Source: Miltoncostaea sp050250915
Lineage (GTDB): Bacteria; Actinomycetota; Thermoleophilia; Miltoncostaeales; Miltoncostaeaceae
DNA: 64,000 bases
NCBI GenBank assembly: GCA_050250915.1
Contig: JBFWNT010000004.1
Span: 62,001-126,000 of the forward strand
Direction of reading: 5' to 3'
Shown here: piece after piece, positions 51,701-58,884 of the stretch
Position numbering within the stretch: position 1 is the stretch's first letter
How the letters are laid out: every line of letters begins with the position of its first letter
The notes under the pieces: model-generated
Databases searched by the model: none
What the model was told of the DNA's origin: nothing
The model's input: only the letters and a program-made list of their open reading frames with translations
Made by a program: the position numbers and the translations under genes

Positions 51701-53162
51701 GGGCCACAACGAGCTGGACGAGCCGGCGTACACGCAGCCGGTGATGAGCCGCACGATCAAGGCGCACCCGCCGGTCAGCAAGATCTACGCGCAGAAGCTC
51801 ATCGAGGAGGGCCTGCTCACCCGGGAGCAGGTGGACGAGATGATCGCCGCCGCCGAGCGGAGCATCCGCGAGGCGCACGAGGCCGTCACCACGCGCGGCG
51901 AGCTCGGCACCGATCCGCTTGCCGACGGCGGGCACCGCCCCGTGACGCGGTCGTCGGTGAGCACCGCCGTCTCCGCGGACGTGCTGCGCTCCCTCAACGA
52001 GCAGCTGCTGACCGTCCCCGACGGCTTCACCATCCACCCGAAGCTGGTGCCCCAGCTGGACCGCCGGCGCGAGGCGCTCGGCGAGGACGGCGGCATCACG
52101 TGGGGGCACGCCGAGTCGCTCGCGTTCGCGTCGCTGCTCACCGAGGGCGTGCCGATCCGCCTGACCGGCCAGGACTCGGCCCGCGGCACGTTCAGCCAGC
52201 GCCACCTGGAGCTCCACGACGTCGGCGAGGGCGACACCTGGACGCCGCACACCGGCCGCGTGTACACGCCGATGGCGAACCTGCTGCGCGCGTCGGCGTC
52301 GCTCGAGCTGCACAACAGCCCGCTGTCGGAGGCCGCCGCCGTCGGCTTCGAGTACGGCTACAGCACCCAGGCCCCCGAGGCGCTGGTGCTCTGGGAGGCC
52401 CAGTACGGCGACTTCGCCAACGGCGCCCAGATCATGATCGACCAGTTCATCGTGTCCGGCCGCGCCAAGTGGGGCGAGACGTCGCGGCTCACGATGCTGC
52501 TCCCGCACGGCTACGAGGGCAACGGCCCGGAGCACTCCTCGGCCCGCATCGAGCGCTTCCTCCAGGCCGCGGCCGAGGACAACATCCGCGTGGCCAACTG
52601 CTCGACGGCCGCCAACTACTTCCACCTGCTCCGCAAGCAGGCGCTGACCGACCGCCAGCGGCCGCTCATCATCTTCACGCCGAAGAGCCTGCTGCGCGCC
52701 AAGGGCGCGTCGTCCACGCTGAAGGATCTCTCCGAGGGCCGCTTCCAGGCCGTGATCGACGATCCGCGCGCCGGCGACCGCGAGGCGATCACCCGCCTGA
52801 TCCTCTGCTCCGGCAAGGTGTTCCACGACCTCGACTCGCACGCCGGCCGCGAGGGCGGGTCCGAGCTGGCCATCGCGCGCGTCGAGCTGCTGTACCCCTT
52901 CCCGGACGACGAGATCCGGGAGCTCGTGGCCTCCTACCCGAACCTCCGGACCGTCACCTGGGTCCAGGAGGAGCCCCGGAACATGGGCGCGTGGGAGTTC
53001 GTCCGGCTCCAGCTCGAGGCGGCCTTGCCCGACGGCGTACAGTTGAAGTACGTCGGTCGTGCGCGCCGCGCGAGCCCCAGTGAGGGGTATCCGCAGGCCC
53101 ACCAGGCCGAGCAGGAGCGGCTGCTGGCAGCCGCGTTGGACCCGGATCAGGAGACGGAATGA
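48771..53162 (+). CDS. kgd: 2-oxoglutarate dehydrogenase E2-E1 fusion with two lipoyl domains
   Basis: 1463 residues from GTG 48771. Two lipoyl domains carry TTDKVDVEVPAPAAG (Lys48) and STDKVDLEVPAPAAG (Lys180), joined by Ala/Pro/Glu linkers. A subunit-binding domain follows (~256-292, SPIARRLALEHGIDPGTLTG), then a succinyltransferase-like domain (~320-550) ending TSTYDHRVIQGADSGAF, where Gln replaces the usual Asp after the catalytic His530. Residues ~560-1463 are a thiamine-diphosphate E1: MGMAHRGRLAFITHVVGRPP, HGDAAFTGQGVVAETLNLQA, NNQIGFTTDP, YLNLIGYRR-like LINLIGYRRLGHNELDEPAY. Mycobacterial Kgd and corynebacterial OdhA have the E2-E1 fusion but lack lipoyl domains. The gene overlaps lpdA by ATGA. 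Confidence 0.95.
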   Translation: MATTSQTVKVLLPELGESVTEGVVVEWRVKEGDAVAAGDTLLDVTTDKVDVEVPAPAAGTVARIVAAPGETVEVGALLAELSTGDGGAPAPDGGNGGAPAAAEPEAPVAELAAAPAAEEAAAPAPEAPAEPAEPAEPGQMVPIVLPDMESVTEGTVVEWRVAVGEAVEAEQILLEVSTDKVDLEVPAPAAGRLASIDVEAGATFTVGQPLGHVEAGAAGAASAPAPAAAAPEQAGPGPAAAGNGQAPAGAAVEWPKISPIARRLALEHGIDPGTLTGTGAAGMIRKEDVVAAASGAAAPAPAAPAKAAAAPAAGEEAVPLRGPAAALAGYMDQSLSIPTATSFRTVGVGTLEAQRKRINQDLASAGGAGKLSFTHLIAWALVRAAVAYDVMNTGYAVADGKPQKLVRGAVNLGVAVDVQRKDGSRSLLVPVIRDAAGLGFKGFRDAFDDLIARTRAGQVKPDELRGATISLTNPGGIGTVASVPRLMEGQGTIVATGAIGYPPGLTHARPEALSQLGVEKVMTMTSTYDHRVIQGADSGAFLAEIDRLLQGEAGFYDQVRQALELPTVKLPPRPPAAADGLGVPPRPPSDDELLEGVAAAMSVVRAHRSHGHLAARLDPLGAPPPGDPALTPEQVNLTPEVMARIPSSILRIKVPGETFAAALPELQKAYCSTIAYEIEHLSDHQKRLWLRGVVESGRFREPLAPERRIATLERLVDVDAFERFLRRTYLGQKTFSIEGVDALVPITDQVIELSAAEGVGEVVMGMAHRGRLAFITHVVGRPPESILAEFEGHMAFESGDEDARETAGDVKYHLGAEGTYITRSGRPVTVKLAANPSHLEQVNAVAEGHTRALQTARTSREARHDPTRALPVLIHGDAAFTGQGVVAETLNLQALRGYTTGGTVHIIANNQIGFTTDPYDSRSTYHVSDLARGFDIPVIHVNGDDIDACISAAQIAVAYRERYQRDVLINLIGYRRLGHNELDEPAYTQPVMSRTIKAHPPVSKIYAQKLIEEGLLTREQVDEMIAAAERSIREAHEAVTTRGELGTDPLADGGHRPVTRSSVSTAVSADVLRSLNEQLLTVPDGFTIHPKLVPQLDRRREALGEDGGITWGHAESLAFASLLTEGVPIRLTGQDSARGTFSQRHLELHDVGEGDTWTPHTGRVYTPMANLLRASASLELHNSPLSEAAAVGFEYGYSTQAPEALVLWEAQYGDFANGAQIMIDQFIVSGRAKWGETSRLTMLLPHGYEGNGPEHSSARIERFLQAAAEDNIRVANCSTAANYFHLLRKQALTDRQRPLIIFTPKSLLRAKGASSTLKDLSEGRFQAVIDDPRAGDREAITRLILCSGKVFHDLDSHAGREGGSELAIARVELLYPFPDDEIRELVASYPNLRTVTWVQEEPRNMGAWEFVRLQLEAALPDGVQLKYVGRARRASPSEGYPQAHQAEQERLLAAALDPDQETE

Positions 53163-54532
53163 GCGATGGCCCACGGGTCGTCGTGCTGGGCGGTGGCCCG
53201 GCCGGCGACGTCGCCGCCCTGCGCGCGGCACAGCTCGGTGCGCAGGTGACCATGATCGAGCGCGCAGAGCTGGGCGGGACCTGCCTGAACTGGGGCTGCA
53301 TCCCGACGAAGGCCCTGCTGGCGACGGCTGACCTGCTGCGCCGGGTGCGCCGCGCCGACGAGTACGGGCTCGTGGTGCCCGAGGTCTCGTTCGACTTCCC
53401 GAAGATGATGAGCCGCAAGGAGGACGTGGTCCTCCAGATGCGCAAGGGCGTCGAGGGTGCCGCCAAGCGCAAGGGCGTGACCGTCGTGAAGGGCCAGGGC
53501 CGCGTGGACGGCGACGCGGTGGTGGTGGGCGACGAGCGTTTCCCCTACGACCACCTGGTCGTCTGCGTCGGCACCGAGCCGGACGGGCTCCCCGGCTACG
53601 ACATGAGCCACCCGGCGGTGCTCACCTCCAACGAGATCCTGCGGCTGGAGACCGTCCCCGAGAGCATGATCGTGGTGGGCGGCGGCGTCATCGGCTGCGA
53701 GTTCGCGAGCCTCTTCGCGGCGCTGGACACCCAGATCACGATCGTCGAGATCCTGCCCCGGCTGCTCGCCGGCATCGACGAGCGCACGGCGAAGCAGTTC
53801 CAGAAGCTGATGGAGAAGGAGGGCGTGGTCGTCCACCTGGGCCGCCAGGCCGAGGTCACGGACTACCGCGACGACGGCGTCACCGTGAAGCTCGACGACG
53901 GCACCGAGATCTCCGCCGAGAAGCTGCTGGTGTCGGTGGGCCGCAAGTCCCAGGCCGCCGGGATCGGGCTCGAGGAGATCAGGGTCGAGATCACCGGGCG
54001 GGGCCACGTGGTGGTGGACGAGTACCTGCGCACCGCGAACCCGAAGGTGTGGGCGGTCGGCGACTGCATCGGCGGCCTCCAGCTGGCGCACCTCGCGTCG
54101 GCCGAGGGCGGCCGCGCGGTCGAGAACGCCCTGACGGGCGACATGATCCCGATGGACCGCACGGTCGTCCCCAGCTGCATCTACACCCACCCCGAGATCG
54201 CCACCGTCGGGCTCAACGCCGACGCCGCGAAGGAGGCGGGGTACACCGTGAAGCTCGGCCAGGCCCGCTTCGTCGGGTCGGGCAAGGCGCTCGGCGAGGG
54301 CGAGCCGGACGGCTACGCGCAGCTCGTGATGGACGCCGACACCCAGCTGCTGCTGGGCGCGACGATCATGGGCGTCCACGCGGTCGAGATGATCCACGAG
54401 ATCGGCGTCGCCATCTCGGACGGCCTCACGGTGCCGGAGCTGGGCGAGATCATCCACGCCCACCCGACCGTCTCGGAGATGGTGATGGACGCCGCCCAGC
54501 AGGCGGTCGGCGTCGCCCCCTACCTCTCCTAG
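53159..54532 (+). CDS. lpdA: Dihydrolipoyl dehydrogenase (E3)
   Basis: 457 residues from ATG 53159. FAD fold VVVLGGGPAGDVAALRAAQL, redox-active pair in LGGTCLNWGCIPTKALL, NAD fold MIVVGGGVIGCEFASLFAAL, FAD contact KVWAVGDCIGGLQLAHLASA, and the C-terminal His-Glu pair in HAHPTVSEMVMDAAQ. It re-oxidises the dihydrolipoyl groups of the fused E2-E1 encoded just before it, producing NADH. The two genes thus encode a whole 2-oxoglutarate dehydrogenase complex. Confidence 0.96.
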   Translation: MSDGPRVVVLGGGPAGDVAALRAAQLGAQVTMIERAELGGTCLNWGCIPTKALLATADLLRRVRRADEYGLVVPEVSFDFPKMMSRKEDVVLQMRKGVEGAAKRKGVTVVKGQGRVDGDAVVVGDERFPYDHLVVCVGTEPDGLPGYDMSHPAVLTSNEILRLETVPESMIVVGGGVIGCEFASLFAALDTQITIVEILPRLLAGIDERTAKQFQKLMEKEGVVVHLGRQAEVTDYRDDGVTVKLDDGTEISAEKLLVSVGRKSQAAGIGLEEIRVEITGRGHVVVDEYLRTANPKVWAVGDCIGGLQLAHLASAEGGRAVENALTGDMIPMDRTVVPSCIYTHPEIATVGLNADAAKEAGYTVKLGQARFVGSGKALGEGEPDGYAQLVMDADTQLLLGATIMGVHAVEMIHEIGVAISDGLTVPELGEIIHAHPTVSEMVMDAAQQAVGVAPYLS

Positions 54533-54559
54533 TGCTCCGCTCCGCAGACCACTAGGGCC

Positions 54560-55348
54560 GTGGACGAGACGTGGGTGCGGCTCGGGCCGGCGGCGCTGCC
54601 GCCGGCCGAGGCCGTCGCCCTGCCCATCCGGCTGCTCGACGGGATGGGCCCCGGCGGGCCGCCGGTGCTGTCGTGGTCGACGGTCACCGCGCCGGGGCTG
54701 GTGCTGGGCCGCCACGCCGTCGACCCGGACCTGGACCGCGACGCCGTGGCCGCGGAGGGCGTGACGGTCGCGAAGCGCTCCTCCGGCGGCGGTCCGGTGC
54801 TGTGGGACGGTGACCTGGTGGCCCTGGACGTGGTGCTGCCGCGCGGCCACCGGCTGGCGGCCGACGACGTGGTGGCCGCCTACCGCTGGCTGGGCGAGGC
54901 GCTGGCCGACGCGCTGCGCGCCCTCGGCGTTCCCGGCGTCGAGGTGGTCGACGTGGCCCGTGCCCGCGCCGCCGCGGCGGCGCCGGGTGCTGCGGCCGAC
55001 GCCTGCTTCGGCGGCCTCTCGCCCTGGGAGGTCCTGGCCGGCGGGCGCAAGGTGGTGGGGCTGTCGCAGACCCGGCGCCACCCCGGCGCGCTCCTGCAGG
55101 CCGGCGTGCCACTGCGGCTGGACGCCGCCCGCCTGGGCCGGCTGCTGGGGCGCGACGACGCCTGGGCGCAGGCCCTGGCCGCGACGGCGGCGGGGGTCCG
55201 CGAGATGGCGCCGGACGTGACCGCGGCCGACGTGGTCGCCGCGGTGGAGGCGGCGATCACCGCGCGCGAGGGCGTCGCGCTCGACGGCACCCGCTCGGCG
55301 GGCCCCGGGTCGTCGGGCCGAGGGGCACACCCGTCGGGGGAGGGCTGA
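54560..55348 (+). CDS. Lipoate-protein ligase family protein
   Basis: 262 residues from GTG 54560, 27 bases after lpdA. LplA/LipB-family signs: LSWSTVTAPGLVLGRHAVDP, VAKRSSGGGPVLWDGDLVAL (the RRxSGGGAV motif), DACFGGLSPWEVLAGGRKVV, and VGLSQTRRHPGALLQAGVPL (K.VG.AQ..RRG..L.HG pattern). These bind lipoyl-AMP and the target lysine. Its place beside a lipoyl-bearing complex suggests it attaches or transfers lipoate to Lys48/Lys180 of the E2-E1 protein. Ligase and octanoyltransferase activity cannot be told apart. Confidence 0.87.
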   Translation: MDETWVRLGPAALPPAEAVALPIRLLDGMGPGGPPVLSWSTVTAPGLVLGRHAVDPDLDRDAVAAEGVTVAKRSSGGGPVLWDGDLVALDVVLPRGHRLAADDVVAAYRWLGEALADALRALGVPGVEVVDVARARAAAAAPGAAADACFGGLSPWEVLAGGRKVVGLSQTRRHPGALLQAGVPLRLDAARLGRLLGRDDAWAQALAATAAGVREMAPDVTAADVVAAVEAAITAREGVALDGTRSAGPGSSGRGAHPSGEG

Positions 55349-55489
55349 GGAAGGCCGCCTCGAAGGCCTCCCGCGCATCGATGTGCCGCCACGCCGCCAT
55401 CCTCGGGACACGGTCCACCGCGCCTCCTCCCGGCCACCGGCCACCCGGCGCCGCGCGTGCCGGGCGCGGGGCGTCGTAGGATCGCCGCC

Positions 55490-56677
55490 GTGACGAACGA
55501 CCGTCAGACGCGCAGGGCGGCTCAGCGGCGCCGCACGCGGCGCCAGCAGCGCACGCTGCTCGCCCTGGTGGCCGTGATGATCGTGGCGGTCGCCCTGGCG
55601 GTCGCGTTCCGCGACGGCGGGGACGGCGGCGGCACCGCCACGGCCCAGCCGCCCGCGTCGAGCGGCTCCGGCGACGGCCGGCAGGCCGACGCCGCGGCCC
55701 CGCCCGCGCCCCCGGCCCAGGACGCACAGCCCATCGACGTGGCGTACGCGGGCGACACCGTCATGGGCAGCCTGCCGTACGGCCTGCCCGCCGACGGCGG
55801 CGCGTCGTTCTTCTCCCAGGTGGACGACCTGCTGAAGGGCGACATCGTGCTCGGCAACCTGGAGGGCACGCTCACCACCCGCGGAAGCTCCAAGTGCGGG
55901 TCGGGGAGCTCCAACTGCTACGCGTTCCGCACGCCGCCGTCGTACGCGCGGTGGTTGAAGGACGCCGGCTTCACGGTGATGAACCTGGCGAACAACCACG
56001 CCAACGACTTCGGGCCGGTCGGGCTGAGCGACACCGTCGCGGCGCTGCGCCGGGTGGGCATCCGCAACACGGGCCGGCCCGGCACCCAGGCGACGGTGAC
56101 CGCCGGCGGCCAGAAGGTGGCGATCCTCGGGTTCGCGTCCTACACGTGGTCCGACCCGCTCACGGACATCGCGCAGGCGCAGCGCCGGGTGCGGCAGGCC
56201 GCGCGGACCGCCCCGATCGTGATCGTGACGTTCCACGGCGGCGCCGAGGGCAGCGACAGGACCCACGTCCCCCAGGGCACCGAGACGTTCCTCGGCGAGA
56301 ACCGGGGCGACCTGCGCCGCTTCACCCACGCGGTGATCGACGCGGGCGCCGACCTGGTGGTGGGCAGCGGCCCGCACGTGATGCGCGGGATGGAGATGTA
56401 CAAGGGGCGGCTGATCGCCTACTCGATGGGCAACTTCGCCGGCTACGCGGTGTTCTCGCTGGGCGGGGTGCTCTCCACCAGCGGGGTCCTCCAGGTGACG
56501 CTCAACCCGGACGGCTCGTTCCGCAGCGGCCGGCTGCGTCCCACCCAGCTCGTGGGCGAGGGCACGCCCGCCCCGGGCGGGAGCGGGGTCGCGATGGTGC
56601 GGACGCTCTCCCAGCAGGATTTCGGCTCGCGCGCGCCGCGCATCGGCGCGAACGGCGCCATCCGCGCCCGGAATTAG
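55490..56677 (+). CDS. CapA-family (poly-gamma-glutamate synthesis/metallophosphatase) protein
   Basis: 395 residues from GTG 55490; TAGGAT (55477-55482) lies seven bases upstream (leaderless). A basic cytoplasmic start, one membrane helix (TLLALVAVMIVAVALAVAF), a Gly/Ala/Pro linker and the CapA domain follow: DVAYAGDTVMGSLPYG, DIVLGNLEGTL, MNLANNHANDFGPVGLSDTV, VIVTFHGGAEG and DLVVGSGPHVMRGMEMYKGR with LIAYSMGNFAGY. All metal-ligand blocks are present. The active domain would face outward. There is no capBC, so a capsule role is uncertain. Confidence 0.92.
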   Translation: MTNDRQTRRAAQRRRTRRQQRTLLALVAVMIVAVALAVAFRDGGDGGGTATAQPPASSGSGDGRQADAAAPPAPPAQDAQPIDVAYAGDTVMGSLPYGLPADGGASFFSQVDDLLKGDIVLGNLEGTLTTRGSSKCGSGSSNCYAFRTPPSYARWLKDAGFTVMNLANNHANDFGPVGLSDTVAALRRVGIRNTGRPGTQATVTAGGQKVAILGFASYTWSDPLTDIAQAQRRVRQAARTAPIVIVTFHGGAEGSDRTHVPQGTETFLGENRGDLRRFTHAVIDAGADLVVGSGPHVMRGMEMYKGRLIAYSMGNFAGYAVFSLGGVLSTSGVLQVTLNPDGSFRSGRLRPTQLVGEGTPAPGGSGVAMVRTLSQQDFGSRAPRIGANGAIRARN

Positions 56678-56681
56678 GCCC

Positions 56682-57065
56682 GTGCGGCTCCGCGGCCTGG
56701 ACCATGTGGTGCTGACGGTCCGGGACCCCGGCCGCACGGTCGCGTTCTACGCGGCCCTCGGCGCCATGGAGGTCCGGTTCGGCGAGGGGCGGCGCGCCCT
56801 GGAGATCGGCCGCCAGCGGATCAACCTGCACGTCGCCGGCGCCGAGTTCGACCCGCACGCGCGCACCCCGGCGCCGGGCAGCGGCGACCTGTGCCTGCTG
56901 CTCGACGGCACGGTCGACGAGGCCGTCGCGGAGCTGGCGCGGGCGGGCATCCCCGTCGAGGTGGGGCCGGTGCCGCGCACGGGCGCGGCCGGGCCCCTGC
57001 GGTCGGTCTACGTCCGCGACCCCGATGGGAACCTGGTGGAGCTGGCGCAGGTCCTCCCGGCCTGA
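56682..57065 (+). CDS. VOC-family (glyoxalase-like) protein
   Basis: 127 residues from GTG 56682, four bases after capA. A single VOC module: LRGLDHVVLTVRDPGRTVAF, ALEIGRQRINLHVAGAEFDP, LCLLLDGTVDEAVAELARAG and VYVRDPDGNLVELAQVL. His in HVVLTV/NLHV and Glu in NLVELAQ form the expected metal site. It is close to the YwbC-like group of small ring-cleavage-type proteins with no proven reaction. It is probably co-transcribed with capA. Confidence 0.9.
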   Translation: MRLRGLDHVVLTVRDPGRTVAFYAALGAMEVRFGEGRRALEIGRQRINLHVAGAEFDPHARTPAPGSGDLCLLLDGTVDEAVAELARAGIPVEVGPVPRTGAAGPLRSVYVRDPDGNLVELAQVLPA

Positions 57066-57159
57066 GCCGTCGGTCCGCGGGGACCGCGGAGTCCCGCGTG
57101 GGGGACCGTGACGGCACCCGGGATATGGGGGTGCCGCCGCCGGTCGCCGGGGGCCCGCG

Positions 57160-57190
57160 CCGGCCCCGGACGGAAGGGGTCCGGGGCCGG
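57160..57190. terminator. Bidirectional hairpin terminator
   Basis: CCGGCCCCGGAC (57160-57171) and GTCCGGGGCCGG (57179-57190) form a perfect 12-pair stem with a GGAAGGG loop, in the gap between the convergent VOC and FAD-oxidase genes. Confidence 0.8.
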
Positions 57191-57234
57191 GGGCCTGGGC
57201 GGGCGCCGTGCCGAGCGCCCGCGCGCGGGGCGCG

Positions 57235-58593
57235 TTACGCGCCCATGCGGATCGGGTGGTTCGCCCGCGCCGTGCCGCTCGCGTCGTAGCGGGCCTTGAC
57301 CTCCTGGAGGCGGGCGTAGGTCTCGGCCGTGTAGGCGGTCCGGGTGTCCGTGCCCGACTCGGCGAAGTTGAGGTAGCTGCGGCCGCGGCTCCAGGGCTGG
57401 AGGGCCGCCACGATGCGGGCCGTGTCCGCCTGCAGCTGGACCATCACCTCGGGCGTGAACGGGATCCCCACCGCGAACATCGCGTAGCTCGCGTCCAGGT
57501 GCGACAGCGCGCCGTTGCCCGGCTCCGGGCGGGAGAGCGCGCCGCCCAGGTGGCGGATCTCCGCCGAGAGGACCGTCTCGTTCGAGCCCGGGCCGGCGGT
57601 GGCGACGAAGGCCCGCACGGTCTCGGGGGTCAGGCTGTCGAGCAGGGCGTGGTCGCCGTGGCCAGGGGTGCGTCCCTCCGGGTCCTGGTGCAGGCGCACC
57701 AGCCCCTGCGGCGGCACCTGCGCGAACGTGTCGGCGATGGGGCCGAGCGCCCGCAGCGGGGCCATCAGGGCGGCGCCGTCCTCCTCGGAGCCGGCGAACG
57801 CGGCCTCCACCACGACGATCTTCGCGCCGCGGAACTGCGGCGGGATGGGCTCCATGTCGGGCAGCTGGAGGATGCGGCCGACCGAGGTGACCTCGTCGGG
57901 CGCCGTCCGCGTCCACGCGGCCCAGGCGTTCAGGACCTCCTCGGAGCGCTCCCAGGGGAAGATCAGCCAGCCGGCGTACGCGCTCTCCAGCGGGTACATC
58001 CGGAACTCGAGGGCGGTCACCACGCCGAAGTTGCCGCCGCCGCCGCGGATGGCCCAGAACAGGTCGGGGTGGGTGTCGGCGTCGGCGCGGACGACCTCGC
58101 CGTCCATCGTCACCATCTCCACCGCGGTGAGCGAGTTGGTCGCCAGGCCGTGGAGGCGCGCGAGCCACCCGATGCCGCCGCCCAGCGAGTAGCCGGCGAC
58201 GCCCACGTCGGGCGACGAGCCGTGGAGCACCGCCATCCCGTGGGGGGCGGCGGCGTCCACCACCTGCTCCCACAGCACGCCGCCGCCGGCGCGGGCGACA
58301 CCACGGTCCAGATCGATCCGGACCTCGTCCAGGCCGGAGGTCTTCAGGAGCATCGTGTCGGAGAGGTCGCCGAGCGGGCCGGCGTTGTGGCCGGTGCTCT
58401 GGGGGGCGACCCGCATGCCGTGCGTGCGGGCCCACCGGATCGCCTCGACCACGTCCTCCACGGACGCCGGCCGGGCGACGGCGGCCGGCATCTGGTCGAC
58501 GGCGGCGTTCCAGGCCTGACGGGCCTCGTCCCAGCCGTCGTCGCCGGGAAGCACGACGGATGCGGGCACGGTGCGGACGGACATCGTGGTCAT
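57235..58593 (-). CDS. FAD-linked oxidase (BBE/PCMH type)
   Basis: 452 residues from ATG 58593, with AGGAGTCC upstream; a longer frame to 58746 is not used. FAD-binding PCMH domain: ARPASVEDVVEAIRWARTHG, RVAPQSTGHNAGPLGDLSDT with the His normally bonded to FAD, GVLWEQVVDAAAPHGMAVLH, GVAGYSLGGGIGWLARLHGL and LFWAIRGGGGNFGVVTALEF. The BBE C-terminal signature is SYLNFAESG. The second (Cys) flavin attachment site is absent (AGYSLGGG), so attachment would be through His only. The substrate is unknown. It is coupled by ATGA to the small gene upstream. Confidence 0.93.
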   Translation of the reverse strand: MTTMSVRTVPASVVLPGDDGWDEARQAWNAAVDQMPAAVARPASVEDVVEAIRWARTHGMRVAPQSTGHNAGPLGDLSDTMLLKTSGLDEVRIDLDRGVARAGGGVLWEQVVDAAAPHGMAVLHGSSPDVGVAGYSLGGGIGWLARLHGLATNSLTAVEMVTMDGEVVRADADTHPDLFWAIRGGGGNFGVVTALEFRMYPLESAYAGWLIFPWERSEEVLNAWAAWTRTAPDEVTSVGRILQLPDMEPIPPQFRGAKIVVVEAAFAGSEEDGAALMAPLRALGPIADTFAQVPPQGLVRLHQDPEGRTPGHGDHALLDSLTPETVRAFVATAGPGSNETVLSAEIRHLGGALSRPEPGNGALSHLDASYAMFAVGIPFTPEVMVQLQADTARIVAALQPWSRGRSYLNFAESGTDTRTAYTAETYARLQEVKARYDASGTARANHPIRMGA

Positions 58594-58799
58594 GAGGACT
58601 CCTTCGGCGTCAGGGCGGCGGGCGGGGTCGTCTCCTCCGCCTCGCCGGGAGGTGTCAGCAGGTCGTCGATGGCCCCGATCAGGCCGAGCCGGCCGGCGAA
58701 CTCGCGCCGGACGCCCGACTCTGCGGTGACCGAGCCGTGCAGGCACTCACGGTCGAGCCAGAGCCGGAGGACCAGGGTGTGCGACGTGCGCTCGTTCAT
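58590..58799 (-). CDS. Small hypothetical protein
   Basis: 69 residues from ATG 58799, overlapping the FAD oxidase start by ATGA. Mostly beta at first (TSHTLVLRLWLDRECLHGSV), then a helix (REFAGRLGLIGAIDDLL) and an acidic tail. The pattern LVLRLWxDxxxxxGxV recurs in small unassigned actinobacterial proteins. Translation coupling suggests it works with, or regulates, the oxidase. Confidence 0.7.
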   Translation of the reverse strand: MNERTSHTLVLRLWLDRECLHGSVTAESGVRREFAGRLGLIGAIDDLLTPPGEAEETTPPAALTPKESS

Positions 58800-58884
58800 G
58801 GGGGCCAGGTTCGCCGCCCTGCGCCGCGGGGCCATCGTGGATCGACCCCGAACCCGACCCCAGTGTTCCGGGGTGGGGGGTCCC

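Noticed and set aside
48135..53231. 1698-residue minus-strand frame opposite kgd
   Set aside because: Antisense shadow produced by the strong GC bias of kgd; the composition is Arg/Gly/Leu-rich noise.
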